Origin: Leuctra nigra
Lineage: Eukaryota; Arthropoda; Insecta; Plecoptera; Leuctridae
DNA length: 64,000 bases
NCBI GenBank assembly: GCA_934045905.1
Contig: OW203767.1
Location: 15,503,073 to 15,567,072, forward strand
Direction: 5' to 3'
Numbering within the stretch: position 1 is the first letter of the stretch; every line of letters begins with the position of its first letter. The notes beneath the pieces were generated by a model. It was not told the origin of the DNA, searched no databases, and saw nothing but the letters and a program-made list of their open reading frames with translations. The position numbers and the translations under genes were made by a program. This document shows, piece after piece, positions 1 to 12,370 of the stretch.

Positions 1-140
1 GCTAAATCTAAAAGGTTGAAACAAAATGTCGTTAATAATAAAGCATCAAGGAGCAAAGAGACCCCCGACCAGACTGCTGCAAGGAGATACTCAAACAATC
101 AACGCAATACCCGCTCTCGTGCAGCGGGTATTGCCGATTG
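1..140 (+). CDS. Partial open frame at window edge, basic C-terminus, unidentified
   Basis: Frame 1 is open from the first base to a TGA at 138-140 and encodes about 46 residues rich in Lys, Arg, Asn and Ser, ending in RSRAAGIAD. Base composition here is more GC-rich than the flanking AT-rich DNA. It could be the 3' end of a gene or transposon ORF that starts left of the window, or a chance open frame. I recognise no domain. The dispersed repeat at about 130-690 follows immediately, which fits a transposon remnant better than a host gene. Confidence 0.25.
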
Positions 141-690
141 ACCGACCAACTAAAAACTTCGCATGGTAATTGGTAGCAACATTTAAGGTATTTTTGCCAA
201 TTTTCAGTCTAATTTGTAGTTATTTTCAAAAGTTTTTGTAATTTTAGGGACATTTTGTGTGCTGGCTGTCAAATTCACGGCGACTTCGAATCTTCAGTTC
301 AAGGCAAGGTAGTTACTAGTTAGAGCAGAAAGTTTCAAACGAAATGAAACTAATAATGACCGTTCAACAGATTGATCTGATATTGTGTACACAGTAATAT
401 CATATCATATTGGTGGTCCCAGGTATATTGTTTGAAGGATATCATGTGATTTTTGAAACTTAACAAGGAACCGTTCAATCAAAGGTTTAATCGATCAACT
501 TAAAACTTAGCAAGGTTATTGGGACCAATATTTTTGGAAATTTTGGAGATATTTATACAAGTCTGTGACGAAATTCAAGAATTATTGGCTTTTAATGACA
601 TTTTCGATAGACATAATTTCGGTTCGAGGTGTTGCGTGTATCCGTGCTCGCTCATCAACGCGTTACTCAGAGCGTTTTCCTAGTTATTAG
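130..690. repeat. Dispersed repeat, copy 1 (related to 12,790-13,110)
   Basis: This AT-rich stretch shares many short runs with 12,790-13,110, including AACATTTAAGGTATTTTT, the CAAAAG...ACATTTTG block, and the terminal block CAACGCGTTAC followed by AGAGCGTTTTCCTAGTTA. Related sentences recur at 43,560-43,790 and 62,440-62,720 (for example TTCAAATTTTG after TGGTCGAAAAT). No ORF survives. It is probably an old dispersed transposon family. Confidence 0.5.
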
Positions 691-2164
691 TAATCCATAA
701 GCACGCATGCTGTCCACAATCACTTTCATCTCTCAACCTCTGAGAGCGTCTGAGCAACACACACACACACACACACACATCAAACGTTGCAACATCACAA
801 TCCCTCTTTGCGTCGAGCTCGGGGGTTTCTGGTAACACATTCGAGTAGCTGGCAACATGGGATGAAAGACCACCGCAAGTCCATTCTATCGATCCCTATA
901 CACTCACCAGCGTAGGACGGAAAAGACGGAAAGAAAAAGGGCTCAAATTGGATTGTTGTTGTGTGTGTGTCCTTCAAAGCAAATTGGATGTGTATAGGAA
1001 ATTTGCTGGCAATTTGTTTTTTATTGTGATGGATTGGAAAAGGATTGTAGTGGAATGGGCGTCACTTACACTTTTAGAATAGCAATTTAATTTATGTTTC
1101 TAAACTATATTTGTTACTTTTTATATAACGCATATTCAAAATGTACAATGTAGCATAAAAGGTATGTGAAACCATTTTTGTTGATGGCAATGTTTGCTTT
1201 TGTTTGATTTTTGTCTAGCCCAATTTAATTATACATTTACTATACAAACAATCCAAAATAGCCAAAGACGAGTATGCGATGGAAACAATAGGTTTAACCG
1301 CATTTTCTGAAATTACTACAACTATCGGTTCTGAAAGCTTTCAAGATAATAAACTAAACGACCTACAAATACTATCGACATTTTATAAAAATAATTGCGT
1401 ACAATAAAGATGTGTATTAATAAAAACTAGCTCAGGACTGTGTGTCGATATATTTTCAAAATACAAATTTTAAATATTGCATTTAATTCTGAAAGTTCTA
1501 TTGATATTTTTTATTGATATACCTGCCAAAATGACTCCATCCTGAGTACAAATGAGTCCGTCCATTCCATTTGTTAAATAATATTAATATTATAGAAATG
1601 GGTATCATTTTACCATTGTGTTCTTATTTGGATTTCGGAATTTCACGTTAACAGCGACTTAACTTTATAAAGGCTTTAGCTATAAAGTAATTGGCCAGTT
1701 AGCTTTGTCACATAAGGGCTTTTGAGTGAAGTGTTTCAAAAACCAATTCTAGAGCTTTTGAAATTTAAACCGGTTGGCGTCTGGTGAATTGTAGCGTCGG
1801 GTTCCACTTAGATTGCGTATAAAGACCTTGATGCTTACCTTTACCTAAGGCTATATAAACTCTGCTTTACATCGAGGTTAGCTCAATTCACGGGCATCAA
1901 TACTAAAAAGTGAGTGGCACAAGCACGCAGATTTACACGTGAAATGATCAATTTGTTTTGGTTTTGAAGCGGCTTTTCGCCATTCTTGAGAGAAAAGTTT
2001 CGATTATTTAATATGAAGAACATTGTGAGCTGCAGATCAAATAAATTATTAATACATTTTATACCATAACTACTTAAATATGTTTATGTTTTATATTATG
2101 CATTTTAGAAATAAACAGTGTTTGTTACATACAAACAAGGTAAATACGAATTAATGTATACCTA
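141..2164. other. Gene-free AT-rich stretch
   Basis: Apart from the dispersed repeat at 130-690 and an (AC)n microsatellite near 755-779, I see no coding exon, RNA gene or clear transposon terminus. The open frames are short and lack codon structure. Confidence 0.5.
755..779. repeat. (AC)n microsatellite
   Basis: About twelve AC units in a row, preceded by CTGAGCAAC. Simple-sequence repeat with no associated feature. Confidence 0.9.
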
Positions 2165-2166
2165 TA

Positions 2167-2376
2167 CACTCGGACAAATAATAAACGGTACTCGAAATAA
2201 AAGGATTGTCTGATAAAGGTTTGATGGCATCATCCCATGCAGTCTGTGATAATGCATTATCTAACTCTAGTAGGTGAGCTTTGATTTCATTGATAATAAC
2301 AAGGATTTATTGTCAAGGAACCTGACCAGCAGCCAATCCGTTTTGTGCAAAGTACCGTTTTTAATTATTTTGAGTG
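2167..2376 (+). mobile_element. TA-flanked MITE, family A copy 1
   Basis: The element is bounded by TA on each side (2165-2166 and 2377-2378) and by inverted repeats. The left end reads CACTCGGACAAATAATAAAC and the right end reads as the reverse complement of CACTCAAAATAATTAAAAAC. The core holds family markers shared with copies at 13,131, 54,127 and (reversed) 11,724: CTCTAGTAGGTG, CATTGATAATAACA and CCTGACCAGCAGCCAATCCG. The TA target duplication and small size suggest a non-autonomous Tc1/mariner-type element. Confidence 0.8.
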
Positions 2377-5300
2377 TACATAAACAAGGTACAAACACAA
2401 TGGGTTTGGTGATACACAATTACGTATTGACATTTTCAATAGTTTCCCATGTTTGAGCTTTTTGTTATTATTAAATGCACCCCAAAAAATTTAATGTTCA
2501 GAATTAATATTCATATTCGTACGCGTTTATTATTCATTATATAACATATAAGTATTCATATATTATTTGTTATGAATTATCGTTTGAACAAATTATATTA
2601 CTATGAGTGAGATCCTAATTCAACGTTCATCATAATAGTGATGATTCTTTTGTGTTTAAGTTCATTTTTCGTTTTCTCGTGCACTCGGGAATGCTTAATC
2701 AACTCAGCTTAGTAAAAAAGAATTCAATTTGTGAAATTAATTTCAATCCAAACGGTTATTTTCCAAATTTGTTACATCCTACGTAATAATTACGAATACA
2801 GCAAAAAAAAAATGAAAATGAACATGCATTTTTCATCGGTTCTTTTTTAATCACGTACCCTTTGATAATAATGGATGAATCACACAAAAAAAGAAATAAT
2901 ATTCTGGAATATTGCTTCTGATATGTACATGTTAAAATCCATTAATGAAGATAAAATACCAAATAGCATTCATCCTTTGATCTACCAAGCGATATGGTTA
3001 TATATTTATACTTTGACTTTATCCTTTCTTCGGGGTAAAACAGTTTTACACATTTACGCAAAACTTTACAATAGAATATAAAATCCCTACATTACGAAAA
3101 TTACTGTTTCATAATTTTCAAAGGTAATTCCACAGAAAAAAATAATAAATGTCACATTCGCGTGATTCTGTCTATTGAAGAACATCCTCAAATCTTTTAA
3201 TATTAATCCATGTTGTGAGCCGCTTTTCCCCTCCACCCCCTGCCTTCTCTTGTTACTTAAAGCACAGCAGCGTTGCTTACGGTTGTTAGCACTTAATTGA
3301 CTCCGACATTGTTTTGCTGTGACGTATGCATGCTCCAGGAGAAGAAGTAATTTCCTACAAGCAAACCGCGGAGACCGTCGTTTAAATTAGTCTTGAACGT
3401 GGTTGACAACTTGCAAGGTAATTATAGATCTGTGTACATATCTTTGATAAGAGCTTTAGGCTGTTGTTGGGCGATGAAAATTGAGTTTTGTTGTGGTTTG
3501 GTTTTGTTCTACAGGGTGAGAATAAAGTCTGGAAAAAAGGAAATATTTTGGTGTAGAAAAAAGAAGAAAAATAGCTAATTTGTAGACGTGGCATAAGCCA
3601 TTTTCAAAGATCTGACTTCAATTGTTTTATGGAATTAGTCTAGTTTAAATTGATAGGCTTAATTACATGATTCCAAGAGTCTGTATTACATTTTTAATGG
3701 CTTCCATCATTAACGATACACACATGTGGGCGCGATTTGCGAATTGAGGTTTACAATGGGACTGCACACCTTATAATCTCCGTGCATAATTTATTATTAT
3801 CTTTATTTATTTATGTAATCATAATTATTGTACCCAAACCATACCCCCCCCCCCCCGTACATGGAGGCACAAGAGTAAATATTACAAAAATAAATTATTT
3901 TGTAACATTTCATTCTCCCAATTCCATCACTCACAAGTATTTCCAGTTTATTTGATCCTTCTTACAATAAACAAAGTTCAGCTAAAACAAATTAAAGTAT
4001 ATAAAAGACAAGTTATTTTGCAGTAGAATTTTGAAGACAACATGAACGTTATAAACCAACACCAAAGCATTTAATATTTTCTAACAATCGTTTGACGCCC
4101 AGAGTAAAAACTGGTATGGATTAAATAAAAGGTAGGATGTACCTAAAGTTAGTATACTTTCCACGTGTAAAGTTATGTTCTATTAAACTGGCATTGAAGC
4201 TTATAACAGTTTTATCATGCGCATTTTTCACACATTATTTTGCCTTCCTCGTTTCACACTTTTTTTATAACACAAAATGAATGCTAAATTCCAATTCGCG
4301 TAAAAAGCTTCTAAATGTTTATTGCAAAAGCATGTTCACATTTAATTAATATACGTTTTAATATTTAAAATTATTTTCACTCACAAAAAAAACATCGAAA
4401 AAGAAGCACGCAGTTAAATTAAATGAAACACTCTGAAATAAACAGAATTTCATGGCTATTATCCTCCAGTGCTCAGTGCGCAGAAAAAGAACAGAGGGAT
4501 TGCTTTTACGTTATTTCTCACCCCTCAACATCAAGCTTTTCAAGAAAATCGTTTTGTATTTTTGATTGATTGAACAAGAATTGAACACATGTCCTCCGCC
4601 TCCCCGTTTGACTTGTGTTTTGTATGTGGGAGTGTATAGAGTGAAATCATGGAAAGTGCATTGCAATTAACGCAAGATATTTTGTTCGATAAAGAATAAA
4701 GACTTCAGTTGGGGGATGATTTCGGTTCAATTTCAGAGTGTTTAAGCTTTGCCAAATGCGAGAGTCGTTTCATCATTCACTCATTTGTTGGTCGCACAAT
4801 TAATTTGATGGGTCGGACATTTATTTAAAAGCCATCCAACTGGGGAGTTAATCTGCCACCCCATCTGTGGAGTGGAAATACAACCCCTATCAAACTATAG
4901 GGCATTACTCAATATAATGTTACGCAAACGGGCCTCTCTTCAAATCTTTCAAGTTACTCATCAACTTAGTAAAAGTGAATTTAATAATAGTGAAATATAG
5001 TTAATATAGTTAATAGTGAATTTTGTAATTTAATTAACTATACATTCAAAATGGTTAGGTCAATTTTATAAATTTTAAAACTCAAGATCAACTCTTGATT
5101 CCTTATAAATTATTCGATTATTGATCACTTAGTTGTGTTGTGTTATTGTATTTTAATTAGTTAAATTGTGTCTTAATTTGGAATCACGATTCTCATCAGG
5201 AAAGTTATCTAGAATGTATTTAACATAAGAAATATGTTTGAGTCATGGCATTATGTCAAACACAGTGATGTCTTCATTGATATGATATTTTAATATTGAA

Positions 5301-6058
5301 ATGGTAATTTCTGTTGTTTATTTCAACACTGTCACAAGACACATTTAGATCATTTGAATATGCATATCATTTACATTGATAATTAATAATACATTGTTGT
5401 TGTTTTGTCGGATTTGAAATAGTGTTGATATTATTCAATCCACCTTGTATGTATCACATTTTGTAAGATGAGTACACAAAAAAAGAAAGAAAAGATAGAT
5501 AAAGAAATTATGTTTGCATCACTTTATACTTTTTATTGTTATTTTATTATGTTGAATATTAATTTTCAGTAAACTCAATTCGTTGAGCAAACATTATCTG
5601 CCAATTTAGGTAAATTAACGCTTTGTTGCGTGGTATTTATAGGAATCGTTCACTGTTAATTTTACTGTATCAATTGGGAAATGGATATAATCTCGAAGGT
5701 TTTGAGTTGATCTCGTATTATATTTCATGATGTATTATCACTTTGTTGTCATTCATACTGTTCCATCCACAACTGTGATTTTGAATCGATCATCGAGTTC
5801 GTATTGGGATGTTACATCCTTGCATCTGCCATTTAACTTTATCTCCTATTCATATTATAAAACATTAATCCATTCAAGCATAGGAAGTTGAGAGTTGAGC
5901 TATTCATAAAGGTAACTTATATTAATTCTTCTAACTGATAGTCCTTGAAACATTTCGCGTACACTACTACTATACCTTAATTGTCAATGGCTCTGTAGGA
6001 TGACTTGAATTGACAAATTATTTGAAACAGTCTCTTTTCGATTTTTAGACATATTTAA
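2377..6058. other. Gene-free AT-rich stretch
   Basis: No supported exon or RNA gene. It holds homopolymer runs (a poly-C tract near 3844-3856), short AT repeats such as the TTAATAGTGAA block around 4980-5030, and unrelated short open frames. The 60-72-residue frames at 2875-3081 and 3737-3955 have AT-driven composition and no homologue I recognise. Confidence 0.5.
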
Positions 6059-6169
6059 TTTGGAGCTCAGCTTGATAGCATTTATGCTATCAAGCTGAGC
6101 TCCAAGCTGAGATCCAAGCTGAGATGCTATCAAGCTGAGATCCAGATTAACGTTATAACGTTAATCTGG
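6059..6169. repeat. Two adjacent near-perfect palindromes with a short tandem unit between
   Basis: The first palindrome has 22-bp arms (6059-6080 and 6085-6106) around the 4-base loop TTTA; the left arm contains GAGCTCAGCTTGATAGCA. Two or three copies of an AAGCTGAGATCC unit follow (6105-6143). The second is a loopless palindrome at 6142-6169 centred on AACGTTATAACGTT. Both would form strong cruciforms. I see no transposon termini around them. Confidence 0.9.
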
Positions 6170-8336
6170 GTTACTTTCTAGTTTTTTGGTATCTACTGTG
6201 TTTGCTTTACACTATTCACAGCATGAAAACTTATAGGATCAGTTTTTCAATCCTCTGCTAAATTTTAAACAGTTCCCATGGCAACAACAATTGGAATCCT
6301 TGAATGACAACTAAAACTTAACCACTGGTTTAACAAAGCATCGAAAAACCTGTGTTTGAAAAGTTAAACGGGAGATAATCAGCTTCAGTTATGCAACCCG
6401 CAATACACGACGGTATTGCTGGTTGCATTCGGTACAATCCGGCACCTCCACCTCTACCTAACAATTCCTTTCTTTTCAACAAAACTCAAATGATTATGTT
6501 TTGTCATTCACATTTCGGAACACCTTTTCATTATACAAGCCAAGAAATTAAGGTTAATTAATTAACAAAATACCGCTTTTCTTCACGGAAGCATAATGTG
6601 CGACACGCACCGGCAAACGTCAACTTCCTGTCCCCCCTGTATAGGGGGGGGGGAGGGGAGAGGGTAGATGAGAGCTGATAAATACCTCATTCACTCCCCC
6701 CTGATCATCCCTCCCCCTCTCTTGACTCCGTCAGATGGGGGGGGGGGGGCTGCGCACAGTGCATGACTGCACACGATGGACTGCAACTTGGCTGCATCTG
6801 TGGACATCATCGGTCATCTTTGAAAGGAGGGGGAGGGGGAGGGGGGGACTGTCAGAAGTGTCAGGCGCGACAGATAGGTGACTGAGGATCTGTCATATCC
6901 GTCTGTCATGCTGCATTAGCGGAGATGTGACAGAAGTAAACATTTTGGTTTATTTAATTACGATAATTCACTCATTGTAGAAATACTATCAAGTTTTTCA
7001 TAATTCGTCCAAAGAAATTTGGATTACTCTTTGGTCCACATTTGTATTAATTAAATAGTACATTTCAGTAAAACATATTATTTGGGATACATTCGTGGTG
7101 TCAATGTGCTGTAATTTTACTGGAAATTATAATTTTTATAATTTTGAAAACAAATCATTTTTTATATAAAAAGAAATCGAGATTATAGTAAATTATTTAT
7201 TTCAAATAAAACTTCGTTGTTAATAATTATTATCAATGCATCCGAAAGCTTTTTTCACAAAAGCCAATAGCACAAAGTATACAAACCTTTTTTTATACAC
7301 CGACGCAGACAAGATTTATTTTCAAACAAAACTTTCTCGTTTATAAAGCTAAATAACCAACCTTTGTTCAAAGCTCATTTATCATAATTACCGGTATATT
7401 ACCATCTATGTTGGCTCAATATCGATAAACGATAGCTCGCAATATCCCACTAATTGATATGCGATTCCGTTACTACAATTCAATGGATCGATCGGTTAGA
7501 AATGTCGTTAAATCAAACCATAACCTCACATTGGAACTGCTTTTATATTTACTACCATCATCATGGGAATTTATCATACCTACTAGCTATACGGTATAAG
7601 GTTATATATGAAAACATTAAAATGCTATACATCACAATTTAGTCCGCCCCTGGCTACATATGTGACCACAGGCACATACATACGTGTCACATAAGTATGA
7701 TGTATGAGTGCATTTGATTGGAGAGGAGAAGTGCCATCATTTCGGGGGGGTGGAGGGGGGGAGGCATACTTTGTATTAGTGGCCCATTATAACGGAGGCT
7801 AATGAATGTATATGGTATTTCATACCCCCCCCCCCCCCCCCACGCCCCCCGACTCCTCACTCAAACACCCTTTGCCGCAATTTTTTTTTATTTTGATCCA
7901 GAGGGAAATCATTGGTTTGATGGAAATTATATTCTTTTTTGTGAGTTGGTAATGTTGGAAAAATTCGTAGCGCAGATTCGATGTTAGTTATGTTGGAAAA
8001 GTTAGTCGATGCATAAAAATATAACTGGTAAAATTGCAAACTATATGATTATTTAATGTTACGTAATTTTCAATTATGCTTTATGCGAATATGGCGAAAA
8101 GTTCGGAACTGTCGTACTGTTTTTATTGATCTTTTTTCCTTTCTCTCCTTAGATCATTTTTTTGACTCAACTAAGGTCTTAATATTCAACAGACGCTATT
8201 CTCACAGCATCTTAATCGAATATTTAAAGCTACTTGCTTTTAAGTAACAATTGAAATTGGAATTGAAACTCCATCGTGTTTCATCGAAAGAGAATGATGT
8301 ACAATCATCGCATGAAGTCCTGATGATATTTTACAC
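6170..8336. other. Gene-free stretch with G/C homopolymer tracts
   Basis: Between 6,630 and 6,850 there are several runs of 7-11 G or C (6644-6654, 6738-6748, 6836-6847) separated by CT-rich spacers, with more at 7,744-7,763 and 7,825-7,840. These are slippage-prone simple sequence. A member of a short dispersed family lies at 6,235-6,365. No exon is supported. Confidence 0.5.
6235..6365. repeat. Short dispersed repeat, family B member
   Basis: Contains GATCAGTTTTTCAATCCTCT, GCTAAATTTTAAAC and CCATGGCAAC. It resembles stretches at 8,837-8,957, 14,100-14,270 and 17,350-17,490, which begin with a similar AGTTTTTC...CTCTGCTAAA sentence and end with a TTTAAA...AAAAAC complement. It looks like a roughly 130-bp non-autonomous element family with poorly conserved inverted ends. 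Confidence 0.45.
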
Positions 8337-8339
8337 TTA

Positions 8340-8787
8340 AGCTGGGTTCCCATACTTCGCTTTCGTTTCGCATTCGGTTCGCTTTCGCCTCGCGAAGTTT
8401 GTAGTCGTTTCCATAATTTCTGTTTCGTGCGTTTCGCGTATCCTTGGATACGCGATACATAAATAGTATTCTGCCAAAAGTTAAAAACAAAATGACGAAT
8501 AATAATCAGATAATAAGCAAGAAAGGCAAGAAAATGCGGAAAAAGTAAAACTTGAAAGTTGAAACGTGAATATCGAATATAAGCTCGAGGTCGACCGGAA
8601 ATGGAGATTCGATATATCGCATCACTTCCGGTTTTCGCGCGTTATGATTTCGTCGAAGTTGAAGTTGGTCCAACATTTTTGCATTTCGGAGACGAAATTA
8701 AACATGGACGATTTTCTGTGTTAAAAGGTAGCCATTTTGCGAAAGCGAACCGAATGCGAAATAAAAGCGAAGTATGGGAACCCAGCT
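8340..8787. mobile_element. Harbinger-type MITE with long inverted repeats
   Basis: The left end AGCTGGGTTCCCATACTTCG continues through GCTTTCGTTTCGCATTCGG. The right end is its near-exact reverse complement over about 50 bp. TTA flanks both ends (8337-8339 and 8788-8790), the 3-bp target duplication of the PIF/Harbinger superfamily. There is no transposase ORF. The interior carries a direct TTCGC-rich motif. Confidence 0.85.
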
Positions 8788-8836
8788 TTATGCGATAAGG
8801 TCGAAGTTCTAATATTAAAATACTAGGAATCACCCT

Positions 8837-8957
8837 TAGGTCCAGTTTTTCAATACTTTGCTAAACCAGTAATTAAGAAAGAAAGTCATTGGTTGTTCCA
8901 TGACAATTCAGTCCTAATCAACCGTTTAAAAGTTAGCAGAGTCTAAAGGCGATCTTA
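8837..8957. repeat. Short dispersed repeat, family B member
   Basis: Begins TTAGGTCCAGTTTTTCAATA and ends AGCAGAGTCTAAAGGCGATC. The ordered words (TTTTTCAAT, TGCTAAA, CCATGACAA, GTTTAAAA) match the members at 6,235 and 17,350. Confidence 0.4.
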
Positions 8958-9595
8958 GAGTCCAATTTGATGTACATACTTTTTAGTGGCCTACGTAAGA
9001 GCTTAGAAAGCAGAACTTTCGCATTATTGTGGAAGTTACAGTGTCTTTTGTTGGTGTCATTCTCAAATTTGGGAAGCCTAGTAATAGTTCAAATTAAAAA
9101 AACATGCAATTCTGCATGTATTGTGTTAAAACTACTTGATATTTAAATATTTTATAATTGCACATTTCTGAAAAAATATTGACTGCGAAAAGTTTCAGCG
9201 AACAGGTATAATAGTGCCAAAAATATCAGTCTCATATCACTTACTCAAAATTCTTTCACCTCATACTTCTTAACAAATAAAAACAACAAAACTTCAGAAT
9301 AAAAATAATATAAAAAACATACACCCACTCTCTATCACTCAATGTTTTCACAACTGTCTTTCAACTGTTAAAATCACACTAAAAATATAGCAAAACACAA
9401 AAATGCTCTCAACTGTCATTAAGTTTATATGGAATACGCGCATTTGCATGGCGCCTAGATATAGCGTGGAACAGTTGGAGGTAGGGTAGAGTAGAGCTGG
9501 AAGAGAGTTTAGTGAACAGCCACTGCCTAGAATGAATACTCTCGCCTTACAGAGCTTTCGGGAGTGAGTTCAAATTCATTTGATAGCAGTGATGC

Positions 9596-9815
9596 AGCGG
9601 AAAAAACGTTCCAAAAATGTGTTCTTCGTTCCCGCCAGTATTTGAATCTCACTGCCTTCTCTAATTATTTCGGTATCGAAAAAGCAGAAAGTAGCATTAT
9701 GAAAAACGTTCCAAATTGGAGTTCTCGGTTCGCGTCAATATTTGAATATCACGGCCTTACTGCTTTATCAAAATGTTCCAAAATCGAGCTCAAAATTTGA
9801 AACACAAGGCCTTCT
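9596..9815 (+). repeat. Imperfect direct repeats, unit about 110 bp
   Basis: The sentence AACGTTCCAAA ... GTTCT..GTTC.CG ... ATATTTGAAT.TCAC.GCCTT appears at about 9604-9660 and 9704-9760. A third degraded start lies near 9768. The copies have diverged, so this is an old tandem duplication. Confidence 0.55.
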
Positions 9816-11723
9816 TTAATTTACTGGAGCACTTTCATGAAATATTGGCGCGAATAATGACAGCAATTTGTAGAATTTCGAACTATTTAGGGCCGGTCTT
9901 TGAACATATCTACCAAAATAACTGTATTCTGTGACAATGTGTGTGTTCCTGGCTGTTTCTCTATTCAATCTCGCGTAGGATGAAAGTTAAGAGCGCTTTT
10001 GAAATATCATCGTCGAGAATAAAATGGAGGACGTAAATCCTGGCACTGTGAGAGGATGGTTAATATTTTGACGACTTCTGTCTCCCAACTCATTCCAGTT
10101 AACGACCGCACTGTGTGAATTTAGCGCCACGGAAGCGTGGGTAATCAAATCAAATGTTGTGTTTTTAATATCACTGGCTTTATTATCATTATCTATGTTA
10201 TATACTCAGAGCGTAGGTGATTTAGATACCCATTTTATGGTTATTATCAAATTTATTTATTTTTATTTTAAAAATATGGAAGGTTTATTGGGCCACATTA
10301 GGGCTACGTAACACTTTCCCCCTCTTTTGGAGGTTAGTGTTATTTTGTCAGCCATTTTGGACGCTACATTTGCAAATTTGCTTTAAACCTGCTGCTCTCT
10401 TTACGTATGAAGAACTTTGATGGAAGTAAATACATACCTACCCATAAATGAATAAATGTTTTACCTTACTGTGGGCAACGATCATATCATAATTATAGTT
10501 TACATGTGACTCATTGATGGCACCATTCAATATTCATTCCATTCTGTGCCTTTTTTTTTGGAGATATTTGATAGTTTGATTGGTTACAAGTGAAAGAAGA
10601 AAGCATTAGTACGTAGAGAAATCACTCACTTTACACAAATACATAATTTATCTCAATTTTAAAATAAAACTGGTATTTATTAAAACTGACCCGTCAACGT
10701 GCCAAAATAATGTCTCTCCTTGCTGAAATAATAAAACAAAATAATTTCGTGCAAAATATAAATAGAAGATGGTAATGAACAGCAATATGTAATGTAAAAT
10801 TACACTTGAACCACACTTTTGGTCAATTACTAACTACTGTATAACCACCTTGCGTTAGCTCAACTTTTCGACGTGTTGAATTGAGGCTAGTCCATGTTTT
10901 TTTAACTTTTACTCAACCATCACTGTGGTGATTTTGCTGTTTCGGATTGATGCTTATTATAACTGCTAAATTTCAGATTGACTACAGAAGAACACTAAAA
11001 GACATAGAAGTACCAAAGGCAAAGGATATGAAATTGATTAAAAATAAACAGTATTCAAGTTCACAGAGTAAAACCTTGAAATGATTCTGAAATACTTCGC
11101 ATTTCATCGAGTACGTATCTCATGTAAAGGTGGTAATTGGGCACGTGGCTGAAGGGGGGATGTTGAAGGATGAGGGGAGCCCCCCCCCCCCTCCCCCCCC
11201 CCACACAGCATCACCTATCATTGCCACACAAACAACGCCGCCCGGAGCAGCACGTGTGTAATGGCTTTTGGTTAATAAAAACGTGAATGACTTCCAATTA
11301 TTATTGAAAGAGGGTGACTTTGGAATGCCAGAGCGAACCCTTGGTGTTCGTATGTTGCGAGAGAGCGAATACCAACTGCCTACTGGCTAGATCTTGAAAA
11401 AAATCAAACATTGAACAGGGAAGACTCTTTAAAAGTGTTATTGTAAATTAATAAATATCAACACAAATATTAATTTGACAAATACACTAATTTCACCCGA
11501 AAAAATTTCGTTTTCATTCATAAAATATCAAATTAAAATTTCATGTGACATTTTGGCGGGAAAATCCATGTGTGACGTATGTGAGATCTCATTTCTAAGC
11601 CACAACAATGTGTAACCATGGTGAATGCTTTGTTACCATAGATTTCTAACAATTTTTCTGTATCAATTACTTTGAAAACTATTCATCCCACAATAAAAAT
11701 GTTTTGTTTGTCTACATCCTAGA

Positions 11724-12055
11724 CACTCGGCCAAACAAAAATTGAACGTTGACCAAATTTGAATGACTCCTGGGGTGCGATAACATAAAATGATGTTACT
11801 GATGTAACTGAGCCTTGTCACGGTGACAAGTCCCTAGAAGGCCGTGAATAGCATTGAGTGAGAAGCTTGTCACCGTGACAAGAAAGTTATCATTTTATGT
11901 AATCCCACCCCTGGTCATGTCCCGTAACCAATCAAAGCTTGTTATTATCATTGAAATGTGAGGTCACCTACTAGAGTGAGACAATGAGATCGCTTAGACT
12001 GACTTCTGATGGTGCGATCTTACATTTGAACGTTCAATTTTTTTTTGGCCAAGTG
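11724..12055 (-). mobile_element. TA-flanked MITE, family A copy 2 (reverse), with a nested element
   Basis: Terminal repeats CACTCGGCCAAACAAAAATT at the left and its complement at the right, TA on the right flank. The core carries the family markers in reverse orientation (TGTTATTATCATTGAAA, CACCTACTAGAGTGAG). At 330 bp it is longer than its 210-bp relatives. The excess is a second inverted-repeat element at about 11,770-11,912 with ends GGGGTGCGATAACATAAAAT and its complement, containing CTTGTCACCGTGACAAG twice. Confidence 0.8.
11770..11912. mobile_element. Small inverted-repeat element nested in the family A MITE
   Basis: Ends GGGGTGCGATAACATAAAATGAT and ATCATTTTATGTAATCCCACCCC are imperfect inverted repeats. 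Inside lie two copies of the near-palindrome CTTGTCACCGTGACAAG, at 11,816-11,832 and 11,865-11,881. Insertion into the larger MITE explains that copy's extra length. Confidence 0.65.
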
Positions 12056-12137
12056 TACCTATACTTCAATATTTCACGTTTTTAATCCATTTTACAACTA
12101 GAGAGGGTTCCCTATTGATTGACACTCTGAGCCTCTG

Positions 12138-12162
12138 AAATAAATAAATAAATAAATAAATA
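12138..12162. repeat. (AAAT)n microsatellite
   Basis: Six AAAT units in tandem. Confidence 0.9.
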
Positions 12163-12249
12163 CAAATTAATTGATTGTTTCGTATTGAAAATTTGAAAAA
12201 CATACAATTTTATTTGTAATTTACGCAAAATAAACTCAAGATTAAAATC

Positions 12250-12370
12250 GCCCTATTCTAAAACTATTAAATTTCCAATTCTGATGGAATTCGATTAAAC
12301 GCAATGATAATTCTTATGGCCTTGACCGAATTCCATCACGATGGAATTGGGAAAACGTTCTAGAATAGGC
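12250..12370. mobile_element. 121-bp inverted-repeat element
   Basis: GCCCTATTCTAAAAC at the left and GTTCTAGAATAGGCC at the right are inverted repeats. A second inner pair (CCAATTCTGATGGAATTCG against GAATTCCATCACGATGGAATTGG) strengthens the fold. MITE-like, no coding capacity. Confidence 0.65.

Larger units (their letters stand above)
8791..11723. other. Gene-free stretch
   Basis: Holds a family B repeat, the imperfect direct repeat at 9,596-9,815, and a G/C homopolymer cluster at 11,150-11,210. A 78-codon frame at 9564-9800 runs through the direct repeat and is not credible as a gene. Nothing else is supported. Confidence 0.5.

Noticed and set aside
6620..6850. G-quadruplex-forming regulatory block
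   Set aside because: The G and C runs look like slippage-prone homopolymers scattered all over the window. No gene is near.
9564..9800. 78-codon plus-strand frame
   Set aside because: It crosses an imperfect direct repeat and reads the copies in different frames.
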